A DNA stretch of 64,000 nucleotides, taken from assembly GCA_911728455.2 (NCBI GenBank), contig OU452222.1, forward strand, positions 9,260,108 through 9,324,107, in the 5' to 3' direction. Below are positions 12,554 to 24,951 of the stretch, piece after piece (the stretch's first letter is position 1; each line of letters starts with the position of its first letter). This DNA is from Marthasterias glacialis. Taxonomy: Eukaryota; Echinodermata; Asteroidea; Forcipulatida; Asteriidae. Below the pieces are notes generated by a model. It saw nothing but the letters and a program-made list of their open reading frames with translations. It was not told the origin of the DNA and ran no database searches. Made by a program: the position numbers and the translations under genes.

Positions 12554-12695
12554 TTGAAGGGAAGGGATCACTGGCAGAACGAAAAGATGGTAAGACTAGG
12601 AGAGCGGGCGCCGGGGGAGGGCGGTCGAGGGGGATCACTGGCAGAACGAAAAGAGGGTAAAATTAGAGAGCGGGTGCCGGGGGAGGGCGGTCGTA
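12554..12695 (+). repeat. Two tandem copies of a ~72-bp GC-rich unit
   Basis: gggatcactggcagaacg followed by gagagcggg-gccgggggagggcggtcg is present twice. The short ORFs here are by-products of the duplication. A poly-C run lies upstream at about 12299-12314. Confidence 0.7.
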
Positions 12696-13244
12696 TATTT
12701 TTTTTTAAAACTCTTGTTGATACCGCGGCAGCTTGTTGTCACATTTGAAACGAAGATTGTTTACACAGGATCCTTGCTCTGCGGCCATGAAAACGTTTTC
12801 AACCCTTTAGAATTGTTCAAACTTCCTGTTCCTAGCTGGATACCCTCTTCAACCCTTCTAGATAGGTAAGGATCAAAGTTTGCTTAAATTCCATGGTTAA
12901 AGTGACAGCCGGATACGGCATTTTAGCCAACCTGCCTTTACTGCAAAATTAGCAACAACCACATATGTTTTAAAGCAGATGTTATGCAAATAATGAATGT
13001 TTATGAGTGCAATGGTAAGAATAATACGGAATGTTTCGTTCACCAGAGCCAAGTTGAATGGAGCAAAGAATGAAATTATATGAAAAAAGTACCTTCCATT
13101 ATTTTATTGCATGAAAGCGGAAGCTGGGTGTTACCAAGGGAAAGAGGTGAACTATTTTTTTACAAGTGCTTGTGAATATTTTTTGTTGTTGAGCATTTAT
13201 GCTTCGGCCGCCATTTTATCATCTTGCAACCACCACTTACCTGG

Positions 13245-13350
13245 TCCGTCATAATTATCTGGCAGCCGCCACACAATTGTCTGGCAGCCACTACATAATT
13301 ATCTGGCGACTGCCACATTATTATCTGGCTGCCACATAATTAACTGGCCT
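13245..13350 (+). repeat. Degenerate minisatellite with ctggcagccgccacat core
   Basis: About five units of cataattatctggcagcc-ccaca of roughly 25 bp, each with substitutions. Nothing else is recognisable from 12.8 to 14.9 kb. Confidence 0.65.
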
Positions 13351-14934
13351 AGATGTTGTTACTTTCTCGGGCTTTGGTGTAAACGTTTAATGCCTGTTAC
13401 TGTTAGTTTTCCAATAATGACTTCCACCATTGCCGATTACTACTTATGACTCTGTTCTTTGCTATAGCGCTTTCATTAAGTGACGTTGCTCCCTCCATAC
13501 AATTCTAGAAAATTGGGCTAAAAATTCAGAAAGTTGGGATTTTGATACAGGAAAAACTTTCTCTATAACTTAATTTGTATATTGTAATGCCCAAATGAGT
13601 TTCTGACTATAAATCCCAAAATCTCTCCCATAATAAAAGCCAAAATTTCATGAGATTTTAAGGCTATGCCTTTTCAAAACTCTTGCGATTACTTTTATTT
13701 TTTTGTTTTATATAACTTCTTTCTAAGTCAATCTGTTGTTATTGATTGGAGAATAAAACTAAAAGTATAGACAAATGATGTACAATATTGTATTCTGGCA
13801 TCCACTACGAGGGTTTTGTACTGCTGTGTAAATCATGATGTGGTCCATGTGTGCAATAGATCAAAAAGGAACCAAACTTAAATGAAAAGTCACTGTGAAT
13901 AAAACCAAAATCATATCAATTTGTTAGCGCTCCTTTTCAGGAGTTTACACAGTTACTGATTTTTTTGCTATTCGAATTGCATTAAGAGACTGAGCCTAGA
14001 TGAAATTTTTTGTACACAACTAAAAAGAGGAGCAACGAATTGACTTCTTGAAGAGTATAATTCTACATCAAACTGGTATTAAAAGCTTGTACTTTTTAGG
14101 ATTGATATTGTTGTTTTAGCAGAATTTATCACCATTTTGTGTGTAAAATGACCGTTTTCAGTAACTCGAGCTCTTTAACTCACCGTAAATACAAACAGTG
14201 CCACCGTGTGACCGTCTTTGAAAAAGTTTTGTAAAGAAAGTTTCTGGTCTAAGTAATTATTTGAAACTTTTTCTGATTGGACCTTGTTAAGGCTGATATA
14301 TTTTTAGGATTGAATAAGATGATCACTATTCATAATATTGCATAAACATCGTGAGCATTCAAGTTATGCGTAGCACATGTATGCTGTAACGTATGGTACA
14401 CAGCTCCCTTCCACACAGTTCGCTTGTTCAACATTCACACAATGAGCAAAATTGAGTAAAATCAACTAAGTATAGAGTTCGTTGTTAATTGTCGAAACAA
14501 ACACTAGGTGTTCGGGTTTCATTGGGGTCACTGTTGTGTGTAAATGTGTGAACTATCATAAGTTGATGAAAAGATTGTTGATAGCTTATGAAATGGTGAA
14601 GAAGGTAATTTGGAAGTCTGTTTCATTTTAAAGCTTTATAGTTTACACGGGAAATGAATGTTAACGTTTCCTACAGCAGACTGCAATGAGGCTCTATATA
14701 GTGTAGTAATTGAACATCTATAACATTTTGCGTTTTTAAATTGTGACGCAAGGCTTTAATGATAACAGAATGGTTTAATTTAAAATCGCTAAAAAATGAA
14801 GAGGGAATAATGTGAGTCATAAACTTAAAAATGACTAATAGTATGCAACATTTTTACGGACATTTCAAATAGTATTCAAATTGCCTTTTATCAAATTATG
14901 CCTTGCTTCCCCTTTATGTTTTTGTTGGCATCAG

Positions 14935-17900
14935 ACGGCACACCCAGGATTAATTCTTGGGGCGGGGGTGCTCAAACTAATTAACGGATAATAATGAGTA
15001 ACAGTTAAAATTAGGATGGTAAATTGCCCAGGTGAAATACTAATTCATGCAGGCAAAAATAGAAAATTGCAAGGGGGGCTGGGGCAATCAGTAAATCGCT
15101 TGCGGGCGTCTCACTAATTTGCCCTGGGCCGGGCGAAATATTAATAACTATCTCAGGTTAAATACTAATTCACCCGAGCGAAAAAGTAGTTTACCTTGGC
15201 GATATAGTAATCCAGCAATTCTATTTTGTCATATTGTATTTTGTCCGCATAGAAAAGAGTAATTTAGCAGAAAGAAAAAAAGCAAGTAGCACAAAATGAA
15301 AAGAAATCCTTCCCGGCGCCGAAAAAACAACAAACACGCTACACATTTGTGATTTTCCGTCCTTTTGCCTTTTTTTTTTCGGGATCCTCTTTGGGGGGCG
15401 CCATTGTTGGCATCTATGTTGTGTCATTAACATAAAGACATGTGCATCTTGACGGTGCTATATAAAATAAGTGGGCATATTCAGTGCTGTGTGACAAATA
15501 TCAGCTCAGGAAAGTATGTCCCTATGATTGGTTGCGACATCAGTAGCTATAGAGTATTATGTGGCAACGCACATTGAAATCTTGGCAGGCCAGTGTAGTA
15601 CAGGTCTTGCCTACGGACCAGTGCTGACATAGCTAATGGAAACGCTTATCATGGCTGTGCCTGTTCCTTAGACAAATGATGTAGATTCATTAGGGATGTC
15701 CGTGTCACTCCAAATGGAGCGTCAATATCTTCCCAAGTATATACAATCAACATATAAATTTCCTCATGTGTTACAAACTCATGTGTTACAAAGACCAATC
15801 AAATTACGTGTCATTCTGACATGTAGTTTATGAGATATTCATAATAAACTTCAACATCCGGTTCTGACCGGAAGATGACCTCGGCCAAGGTCACTCACAC
15901 ACACAAAAATGTAAGTTTTACCGATTATACCATGGTGGCAAAATTATCACCATAGCTGTTTGCATTTTCAAGATGGAGGCTTTTGAAATTATTTACCAGC
16001 TTTAATTAGTAAAAAGTGAGTCGCAAAATGCAGTTTTTAGTGCCCAATTTTTTGATGGATTATATATGTGACTAATTTTATACTTTGCACCAATGTTCTG
16101 TATGTAAACCTCAATAAAACTGCAAAATGTAACAATCAAATGTGGCTATGAGTTATTGTTTTTTAATACTCCTAAACTTTAACTTTCGGTTTCGACTGGA
16201 AAGGTCACATTCACAAACAAAAATGTCAAACTGTTACTGTACTATATGATGGTAAATAAATTATTCCCATATATCTTTTTGCATTTTCATGATGGAGGGC
16301 TTTGAAATTATTAATTTTAAATAAGTAATTTACAAGTTATAGTCTAACGTAAAGATTCAAGTTCATACAAGCTTTGCATTTATGTGTTTGCTTGCAGACA
16401 AAAATTGTTTGTATTTAAAAAGTCATTTCATCCTTCAAAGAAATTCATTCCAATCATATGTAAATAAAAAGTTAATGATAAAAAACACTATTTCACTTCA
16501 TGCAGTAAATGTTAGATGTTAGATTTCTGTCTTTGGGACTAGAAATACCGGTATACTTGGGCAATATCAAACTAACTTTCAACTATTTACCCCTTGAATG
16601 CACTTCACACGCGGGGACTGCCACATTCAAATCTTGGAAGTAGGTATACGTTTAAATGCCGTGGTGCCTAAAATGTGCACTGCTCTGTATAACACACGTA
16701 TGACTTCTAAATTGTCGCAACCAAGAATGCGATGATGGCGTCAGGTGAAATGGATCAGTAGATGATCATTTTTACATTGCGTAATTATTGCAATTTGTGC
16801 ATCTTGTTTGTATGCAGGAAGGTTTCTCCAAAGAGATCTATCCGTCAACAAGTAGATGTCCATAAAACCAGCCTATAATACGGAACTGCACTCTCCAGTA
16901 AGGTAAAATCCTATAGAGTGAAATCAGATTATTTTATGCAATTAACCATTGCATTCTCAGTTAGCATTGTGTGAACATTATAATAGATGTTAATTTTGCA
17001 TCAGGGATAAAGAATATTATTTGTAATTTTTACCCATACACCGATGTAAGCACGGTATACTCAATACTTTCCTGAGTCCTGTAAAAAAAATTCAGAGGCA
17101 TTTTCCCTTGGGTGGGATTAAAACCCACGACTCCCGCCATTCCAGAGCAGATGTAAGTGAAGAGTGAGACGGCAATCGAGCCATGGTTCCGGGTTTAGTA
17201 CCACTGCTATGCCGAAGGCAACAGCCGATGTTTTGCGAATTCATGGTGCATGAATTTGACATTTTCTCAGTCGAGAATCTTTGTTCTCTTGCCATTGTCA
17301 AGTCGGTATCTTTGTGCCAGTGGTACCCTCTAAGAAAAATGATTCTGGCAAGAATCCCGCGAGGGGGACGGGAAAAAATCCCTGTGCCAACTGGTTAAAG
17401 AGTCCCCATATATGCTTATGTTGGACAAAATTATGGTGAGCATATAATTATAGTAAAAAATGCTGTGTCACCTTAATGCTCATTACACTGAATAACACAT
17501 GTGGACAGTGACTCCCAAAATGGCGCATCATGATTATTGTGATGATGTTGTCAGTGAAATGGTGAAATGGGTCAGTAGCAATATGCTAAGACTTAAAATT
17601 GTTCCTCTAATTTATATCTGAATTTGAGTATTTATATAATTTGTTTGTGCACACAGAAAGGCATGCCACTCTATAAACTTTGTCTAGTAGGCTTTTGAGG
17701 CATACAGATGCACACCATTTGCCCAAAATCTACCCATCACTAATGTAGATGACTGTGGCAGATAGAAAAAGTATAGTGGGCTGTTTTTGCAGCACTGCAC
17801 AAATCATATTTTCAAGCCATAAACACTGTGGGGACTCATGCAAGCATAACCCAATTGCCTGGCCGTTTTTATTACAAGTTTGTTTAAAATTGCGAAAAAA

Positions 17901-18400
17901 CATTACTTTGTTCGCAATCTTTTTAGAGTTGGTTGCTTTTATCCAGTTGTGTTTTGAAGATTTAAAAAACTTTCTTGAGATGCTTAAACACAAATGTTGA
18001 AACAAATGTCAGCTCTTGGTAATTTAAAATGAGGATGCATTAACTAGACAAATTAGTATTTAAGAGCTGTCTGATAATAAAGTTTATACCAGTACCAATT
18101 ATTAAGAGAAATATGCAGGCATTTGAAGCCCCCTTGTTTCTTATTTTGAGAGCAACAATTAAAAAAAACCCCTGATATACACAAAAACCATCCAAACCGC
18201 TTTTTCATCGTTTTCATTGAAACATGACAAGAAATGAGGACTTTCACTTGATTGTTGGGTGTGTTTACAGAAAACTAGGTGAACAAGAATGCATTGTTGG
18301 TTCCAAAACAATGATTTGTTTGTTTGATCTGGTAATTTGTATAACAAATTCATTCCGATCCAGAAGTAAGTAATCAGTTATTGATAAAAAGCATCACGTT
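14935..18400 (+). repeat. Large composite repeat, left arm
   Basis: Blocks here recur in inverted orientation and collinear order at 45560-48480. Examples are the aggattaattcttgggg end block (14950, complement at 48440), agatctatccgtcaac (16840, complement at 45796 and 47936), tacccatcactaatgtag (17733, complement at 46540) and tagtgggctgtttttgcag (17776, complement at 46450 and 45667). Internal blocks are themselves repeated (16340-16530 resembles 18290-18440). No transposase or RT ORF was found in it. It may be a non-autonomous transposon family. Confidence 0.6.
17160..17390 (-). repeat. Dispersed repeat R1, inverted copy
   Basis: Read on the minus strand it gives the R1 blocks tcttgccagaatcat, ttctcgactgagaaaatgtc, gaattcgcaaaac and ggttccgggt-type pieces. 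It is diverged and embedded in the large composite repeat. Confidence 0.45.
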
Positions 18401-18492
18401 TCAGTCAATGTAATATCAAATAGAACTCATTGTACATTTGTCCATGGTTTATGATACTTTTTGAATGGAGGTATGTATTATTTTTTAATCAG

Positions 18493-18818
18493 AGGGTTCC
18501 CATCAGATGTGATTCCCACTTTGAGTGTGCTAGTAATCTGGTTACTGCATCAATGTGGCAGACCCCAGACTGAGTGTAGACATCAATGTATGATGCTCAT
18601 CTTTAAGTTGACACCTTTGCTACCAGGTAATGTACTACATAGTCATCGTCCGGAGACTGCAATAGTGTTAGAGATGCTGATCTTATGAAGTAAAATCGTC
18701 CTTAAAATATTGAAGTCTATTGATTTTTGAAATATTTTATAACTGCAGGTTGTAATACACCCCAGATATGGATGCAGAATACATTGAAATAGAAAGGACC
18801 AGACTACTTTATATCCAG
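18493..18818 (+). pseudogene. PRKDC: PRKDC relic exons a-b (HEAT region), nonsense codon
   Basis: Exon 18493-18626 contains the strongly PRKDC-like stretch TECRHQCMMLIFKLTPLLPG. It ends with one carried base that completes a codon in exon 18749-18818, which reads CNTPQIWMQNTLK, then TAG at 18790-18792, then KGPDYFIS. The vertebrate protein has Glu at about the stop position, so GAG to TAG is the simplest explanation. Two carried bases lead into the exon at 24764. Confidence 0.75.
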
Positions 18819-19352
18819 GTAAATGACATCCCTCTGGTCTTGATCTCAATGTCCCTCAAGGTTTACTTTTGTAATAGAATATCATTCCAGTAGACAATTT
18901 TGGTACCAGTCAGTTTCTCTTGTGGTTTATTACTTGAAACCTTTTAAAACAAAAAAGGTAATCCCTGTTCTGCTGCTTCCCAGCTTGTATCGTAAACTTG
19001 GGTGTGATCCCTGGTTATACAGCAGTTTCACAGTGAATGCAGAGCTGCCAACTCTCCCTGATTCTGCAGTAAGTTTACTGAAAATAAACCAATCTTTTCA
19101 TCTTCTGATGAACTAATTTGTGAGGGCGCTGTTCGTACAGCAGCCATGCTTTTAATTTTGCTCCTGTTATAGTTTTTTAAATCGTCTAACATCCTTGTCT
19201 GTTTTTATGCCTTTTGCTGTTTTCTTATCATCAAGTTATTTCCTGGTTGTTGATGACTCCAGTTTGTGTCTTTTTTTATCTTCAAAGTGTCAACTAAAAG
19301 CTGTTAAATTGCTGTTACATTTTGAGCAGCAAACACACGTACATGTTGTAAC

Positions 19353-20590
19353 ATGGAAACATCTAAGACCCATGTTGGCTTGCTACTGTTAGTGCTTGTT
19401 ACTACTGATCTGCTACTACCACCTAAGTACTTCATAACAGTAACACCTACACAATCATCAATCTACGAGAAGGACAGTTTTCCGGTGAGTGTTTTCTATA
19501 AAAAAACACCCCTGAGACTACCCTGCAGACAGTCTTCATCGACTTCATTTTTGGTGCGTTTATGCCGAACAGGCTTTCTTTCTACAAATAGGCCATTATC
19601 AAAATGGTCAAAACACGGCCTAACCTCCTTATCAATACCTGGACACGACCCCCCACTGGAAATAACAATCTTCATGGACATTGCTGTCAACCCTGGTCCA
19701 ACAACAAATACCACCAATAGCTTCAGTTTCAAAGACCAGTGTTACGACCAAACCAACACCAGTTGTAGCACAACTGTAAGCCATGCACACGATGGAACCA
19801 GATCTACATGTAACAGCCATCAGCTTTCTTTTGGTCCACCTACATGTACATGCAAGTTGGGAGTTGAACAAAACAGCAGATTACACTACACTCCATTTGA
19901 TCTTCATTTGTTACGACCACGGACGGACCTCACAACCACTACATACCAACCACCGTGCAGCCTCCTAAAAGCTAAGTTAAAATCCCTGGGTCTTCTTAAA
20001 AAGCACCGTGGTTGCAGAGGAGGACGTCGCAAGAACTACATTCCGGTTTTTATCAGGTTTAGAAAATACAGATCTAACCTAAGAAATCTCCAGTATAGCA
20101 GACCAAGAACTTTAATTAATATCTCAACATCACTCAGCAACGCCAACAACACTGGCAATGATCACCAGGCCACAACAGTGAGTCTTCCTTCGATCTTTCT
20201 AGGAAAGAGAGTCATGGGAAAATCCTTCGTAATAGCCATCATATCTCCATACTTCCTGCTAGAACTAAACGGTTTTACAATAGCCCCATCCCATATTTTA
20301 CTAGAATTTTAAACAAATGATCTCTGCAATTCTCTTCCATTCAAACAAGAATAATACTATATATCCTTCGGGTGTTTTCTTTTAATTTTTTTTTATTAAT
20401 TATTAATTTTTTCTTTTCTATGTCAACTATACGTCGTGAGAGCTGGTCTCTCTTCATTGGTTGGTTTTAGTTTGGTCTTAATGTTTTGCTGTATTTTTAT
20501 ATGTATATTTTTACTCCTTGTAAAATCACATTCAATTTGGCCTAAGGGCTACGATATGTGTTTGTTTTTAATAAAATATATTTTTTTTTT
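19353..20590 (+). mobile_element. Internally deleted CR1/L2-group LINE with 2A-like motif
   Basis: The open frame 19353-20312 starts with a hydrophobic N-terminus (GLLLLVLVTTDLLLPP) and carries DIAVNPGP at residues 109-116 (19677-19700). This resembles the 2A ribosome-skipping consensus D-[VI]-E-x-N-P-G-P, except Ala replaces Glu. A KHRGCRGGRRK linker follows, like the KWHHRHRGSRGKHK linker of the neighbouring LINE. From about 20190 a different frame reads like the extreme C-terminus of a LINE RT protein (LPARTKRFYNSPIPYFTR), followed by a 3' UTR and an AATAAA/poly-T tail. So an N-terminal piece is joined directly to a C-terminal piece with EN and RT missing. It inserted in a PRKDC intron. 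Confidence 0.6.
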
Positions 20591-20599
20591 TTTAATTCC

Positions 20600-23500
20600 A
20601 AAATCTCCCTGATTATGAAACTTTTCCCCTATTCTGTTCGTAAGTCATTGCATCACATGCGCGCTCATCTGCTGCACACCCAAAGTGATCACTACTTACG
20701 GTTTCAAAGCTGGCATAACTTTGTGTGTAACTTTTTCCAAAATCACACATTTCATCATTCAAATACATTTCTTGTGACAGAAACTTGGTGCGCCAATCTG
20801 GTGTGCGCCCAGGTGTGCAGCCCCATTTTCTGGTCTCTGGAAATTCACGTTTTACACCAAATCCGTTCAGCTTTGGTCTACCAAACTTGATTTGAAGACT
20901 CTGTCATCGATCATAGATCAGACTACTCCAACCTGCAACATAGTATTTTGGCCTAAAAGATACAATTTTCAGATGTTTAGTGCTCCTTCGATTGAGTCAC
21001 AGAACAGTTCAAAATGTAAGCACGATGTATCTCCATTGTTACTGTTCGTTGTTACTTACACTGACCTCACTGCTACCAGCCATGACCAACTGCAATGCAT
21101 TGCAGTACACCAGTGATGAATTCAACAGCATCAAATCCAGTACCCAAAAACACAACTTACCTGAAGATGTGTTTCAACACATCAAATCTATGGGAATCCT
21201 CAAATGGCACCACCGACACAGAGGTAGTAGAGGAAAACATAAGGTAACCATTACTCAAACCCTCACATCACAAAGTAACGTTGTCGATCATCGCACCATG
21301 AACCAACATTTGACACACCTCGGATTGATCAATTGCCAATCAGCATGCAACAAAGCAGATATCAAAGATCACATACATGATCACAATATTGATATTCTTG
21401 CTATAACTGAAACTTGGTTTCGCTCAGATAAAGACAAACACACCGATGAAGTAATCCCAAGAGGGTTTAAATTGGTCCACACGCCCAGAAAAGGACGTAG
21501 AGGAGGTGGTGTAGCCCTGCTTTACAAATCCTCACTCTCAGCATCTGTCATTACAAATCAGTCGCCATCTTCCTTTGAATACATCGAGGCAGACTTTGTC
21601 CATAACCACGGCAACGCCAAACACTTCCGAATCATTGTTGTATACCGTCCACCACCGTCTAAGAAGGCCAATTATCCCTTTTCTTTGTTCCTTGAGGAAT
21701 TTGCTGATCTGCTAGACCGCCAGGTGTTGTTCACAGGTGACCTCATAATCCTAGGTGACTTCAATGTCCATTGGGGTGACAACACGGCAGACAGCAGACG
21801 CTTCGGTGATCTACTTTTGCAGCACAATATGCAACAAAGAGTGGACACAAAAACACACACATCTGGTCACACAATAGATCTTGTGATTACTCGCCATCTA
21901 GATACACTAATACAATTTGTTGCACCTGCAGACTACATTTCTGACCACTGTGCCATCCATTGTCAGCTGGACTTACAGAAACCAAGATATACAAAGCATC
22001 AAGTTACATACCACAAAATTAAGACAATAAATCAAACCAAGTTTAAGAAGGATATTGCAACATCTCCCCTCCTCAGTCAACCTGCCGTTTCCCATGACTC
22101 CCTTATTGCCCAGTATAACACCGTTCTCAGCTCGCTGCTTGACATCCATGCCCCTCAAAAAACCAGCACGGTAGTTGATAAACCTAAGATCCCATGGTAT
22201 AACGAGGACATTGCATCATCCAAACGGAAGCGTCGACAACTTGAGCGACGTTGGCGCACATCCAACCTTCAGGTCGACCGAGAACGTTTCAAAACTCAGC
22301 GAGCGCTAGTTAAAGCTAAATTTGATAGCTACAAGACCGCCTATTATTCTGACAAAATTCGCAACTGTGATGGTGACCAAAAAGCGCTCTACCAAGTTAT
22401 CAATCACCTCCTACATAGGAAAGCAACACCTGTCCTACCATCATCGTCATTATTATCAGACACCTCCTCTATGGTTAACAAATTCTCTGATTTCTTTGTT
22501 AACAAGATTGAAAAAATCAGAGATGACATATCTAGCCAATCTGAACCCAGCAATGACCCCACTCAAGCAGATGTCAAATTTCATCGTGTGCCCCATCGTC
22601 TCCCTCTCACAACACTAGCACCTGCTTCAGAGATGGAGATAATGAGGATCATCAAGAATTCCCCCACGAAAACATGTTCACTAGACCCCATCCCAACATC
22701 CATGGTGAAGCAACATATCGATATATTGATTGGGCCTATAACTGAATTAATCAACAAATCCCTCATCACCGGACATTTCTCTGACAACTTCAAGAAGGCT
22801 CTCATCACTCCTGTAATAAAGAAACAATCTCTTGACTCTAATAACCTCAGCAATTACCGCCCAATATCTAACTTGCCATTTTTGTCGAAGGTTGCTGAGA
22901 AGACGGTTGCTACCAGGTTGAACGCCCATCTCACTCAGCAATGTCTACGTGACGATCTACAGTCGGCATATACACGTTTCCACAGTGTGGAAACAGCGCT
23001 TGTCAAGGTCCATAACGACATCATGCTGGCTGTAGACAACAAGAGGGCTGTTCTCCTGGTACTACTTGATCTCTCAGCGGCCTTCGACACCATTGATCAT
23101 AACATCCTGCTGCATAGATTACAGCATCAATTCGGAGTACAAGGTGTTGCTCTTGACTGGTTTAAATCTTACTTAAACAATCGTTCTCAGGCAGTTAATC
23201 TATCGGGTGACTTATCTAAAGAAACTAAACTCAGCCATGGGGTACCACAGGGCTCTGTTCTAGGGCCTCTGCTTTTCACTCTGTACATCTCTCCTCTTGG
23301 TAACATTGCCCGAAATCACGGCCTACAACCCCACTTCTACGCGGATGACACGCAGATCTACGCTACATTTTCTCCCAGTATACCTGAAAATGACACGAAT
23401 ACACAACACATTCTAGAGAATTGCTTAGGTAACTTCCACAGTTGGATGACTGCCAACTTACTCAAATTCAACGCTAGCAAAACTCAATTTCTTGTCATCT

Positions 23501-24279
23501 GTTCACCGCATCTCAGAAAAAGAATTTCTATATCAAACATACACATAGCTGATACACAAGTTGCCTCCTGCTCCGAGGCATGTAATCTTGGCGTCATCTT
23601 TGACCAGTCAATGAATCTTGACCGACAGGTTACATCTGTGTGTCAGTCTGCTTATTATCATCTTCGTCGCTTAGCTGGAGTCAGAGCATCACTTTCACAA
23701 TCAACCGCTGAACAACTCATCCATGCATTCATTTCATCTAGATTAGATTTCTGCAATAGCTTACTATTTGGATTACCAAAACACACACTAAAACGACTTC
23801 AATCAGTACAAAACGCTTCTGCTCGCTTACTGACTAAAACAAGATCTTCTGACCACATAACACCTATACTACACACTCTCCACTGGCTTCCTGTTGAATA
23901 TCGAATACAATTCAAAATCCTACTCCTATCTTACAAAGCCATTCATGGTCTAGCTCCATCATACATACAGGACCTCTTGCAAATCCGGACCCTGCGACCT
24001 GGCCTCAGATCATTCTCATCACTGGTACTTTCTGTTCCACACACTCGTCTGGCATCGTACGGAGACCGGGCCTTTTCCAGCTGTGCACCACGTCTCTGGA
24101 ATTCCTTGCCAGACGAGTTGAGGAACTCAAAGAACCTTTCCTCATTCAAGAGCTCTCTCAAGACATATTTGTTCAATCTCGCTTTCAGTACTACAGTTTA
24201 GTGTTTCCTTTGACCGGCGCCTTTGAATGGGTCTCCAGATACTGTGCGCCTTACAAATTCTCTGTTATTATTATTATTA
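20600..24279 (+). mobile_element. Near-complete CR1/L2-group non-LTR retrotransposon
   Basis: A 5' UTR-like region of about 380 bp precedes the long EN-RT frame at 20980-24201. A short 3' UTR follows and ends in a (ATT)n tail at about 24266-24279, the usual end for L2/CR1-group elements. It sits in the same orientation immediately after a deletion derivative of a related LINE, inside a PRKDC intron. Target-site duplications could not be fixed by eye. Confidence 0.8.
20980..24201 (+). CDS. LINE ORF2: AP endonuclease plus reverse transcriptase
   Basis: A single open frame of 1,073 codons with no stop or frameshift. The N-terminal endonuclease has LINCQSACNKADI near 115, ITETWF, ILGDFNVHWGD with Asp260, and SDH at 321-323, the AP-endonuclease catalytic pattern. 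The reverse transcriptase shows NYRPISNLPFLSKVAEK, AFDTIDH with Asp703, HGVPQGSVLGPLLF and FYADD with the catalytic pair at 789-790. The C-terminus ends with LWNSLPDELRNS, typical of CR1/L2-group proteins. The true start may be an internal Met; residues 1-100 are poorly conserved. An intact frame implies recent insertion and possible activity. It would nick target DNA and copy its RNA in place. Confidence 0.92.
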   Translation: MLLRLSHRTVQNVSTMYLHCYCSLLLTLTSLLPAMTNCNALQYTSDEFNSIKSSTQKHNLPEDVFQHIKSMGILKWHHRHRGSRGKHKVTITQTLTSQSNVVDHRTMNQHLTHLGLINCQSACNKADIKDHIHDHNIDILAITETWFRSDKDKHTDEVIPRGFKLVHTPRKGRRGGGVALLYKSSLSASVITNQSPSSFEYIEADFVHNHGNAKHFRIIVVYRPPPSKKANYPFSLFLEEFADLLDRQVLFTGDLIILGDFNVHWGDNTADSRRFGDLLLQHNMQQRVDTKTHTSGHTIDLVITRHLDTLIQFVAPADYISDHCAIHCQLDLQKPRYTKHQVTYHKIKTINQTKFKKDIATSPLLSQPAVSHDSLIAQYNTVLSSLLDIHAPQKTSTVVDKPKIPWYNEDIASSKRKRRQLERRWRTSNLQVDRERFKTQRALVKAKFDSYKTAYYSDKIRNCDGDQKALYQVINHLLHRKATPVLPSSSLLSDTSSMVNKFSDFFVNKIEKIRDDISSQSEPSNDPTQADVKFHRVPHRLPLTTLAPASEMEIMRIIKNSPTKTCSLDPIPTSMVKQHIDILIGPITELINKSLITGHFSDNFKKALITPVIKKQSLDSNNLSNYRPISNLPFLSKVAEKTVATRLNAHLTQQCLRDDLQSAYTRFHSVETALVKVHNDIMLAVDNKRAVLLVLLDLSAAFDTIDHNILLHRLQHQFGVQGVALDWFKSYLNNRSQAVNLSGDLSKETKLSHGVPQGSVLGPLLFTLYISPLGNIARNHGLQPHFYADDTQIYATFSPSIPENDTNTQHILENCLGNFHSWMTANLLKFNASKTQFLVICSPHLRKRISISNIHIADTQVASCSEACNLGVIFDQSMNLDRQVTSVCQSAYYHLRRLAGVRASLSQSTAEQLIHAFISSRLDFCNSLLFGLPKHTLKRLQSVQNASARLLTKTRSSDHITPILHTLHWLPVEYRIQFKILLLSYKAIHGLAPSYIQDLLQIRTLRPGLRSFSSLVLSVPHTRLASYGDRAFSSCAPRLWNSLPDELRNSKNLSSFKSSLKTYLFNLAFSTTV

Positions 24280-24763
24280 GAAACTTAGAATTCTGAAAAG
24301 ACCTCAAGTCCTTGAAGAACATATGTAAACGCCAAGTCCAGTTATTAAACCTTACTCACATAAATCCTCATACAAAAACTAGCTCAATGCAATTCCGGTT
24401 GGAGCCAGTTTGAGTGAAGTGGGCACTGCTTAAAGTGGAATCACGTCACACTTACCAACAGGATTATGTTGAATGTAATTCTAAATATCTCCCTGATTGC
24501 AAGATGCAAATGTTGGCAGCTTTGTTAATGGCTTCTGGCTGGCACTCAAAAAAAAAACATTGACACAATAGGAAGACCTCTAAATTTTACTGGTAATTAC
24601 AGATCATTTTTTAGTTGAACAAAGAAAATACTTGAGCCCTACCGACTGAGCTAATTAATTCAAGGAATTGCACTTCAAGATTATAACATCACATGGTTTA
24701 CTGCAAACTGAAACCCAAAACACATCTAATCTATTGTTAAAGAAAAATTATGAATTATTTCAG

Positions 24764-24951
24764 ATTTGAAGATGGTGGAAGTAAAGGATCTAACTGTAGT
24801 GGTATTGCCAAGTATCCGACCCTTGTATCCATGGGACAGTCTTTCTCTGTTAAGCTAGTCTGTACCTGGTTTGATCACCTGCTAGCTGCTCTAGACTGCT
24901 ACACCTGGGTAGTTGGAGAGAAACTCTTATCACCAACAGCAGTTTTCACAG
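24764..24951 (+). pseudogene. PRKDC: PRKDC relic exon c
   Basis: Begins by completing an Arg codon with two bases carried from the previous exon, then reads FEDGG and later FDHLLAALDCYTWVVGEKLL. This is close to the vertebrate PRKDC segment with LLLAALECYN and IGER. AG and GT borders are intact and there is no lesion in this exon. One base is carried forward and fits the exon at 25624. Confidence 0.75.

Noticed and set aside
12445..12748. Arg/Gly-rich ORFs in the GC-rich tandem duplication
   Set aside because: Explained by the 72-bp repeat. No conservation signal visible.
19496..19871. Minus-strand ORFs within the LINE derivative
   Set aside because: They mirror the plus-strand LINE frame and have no motif of their own.
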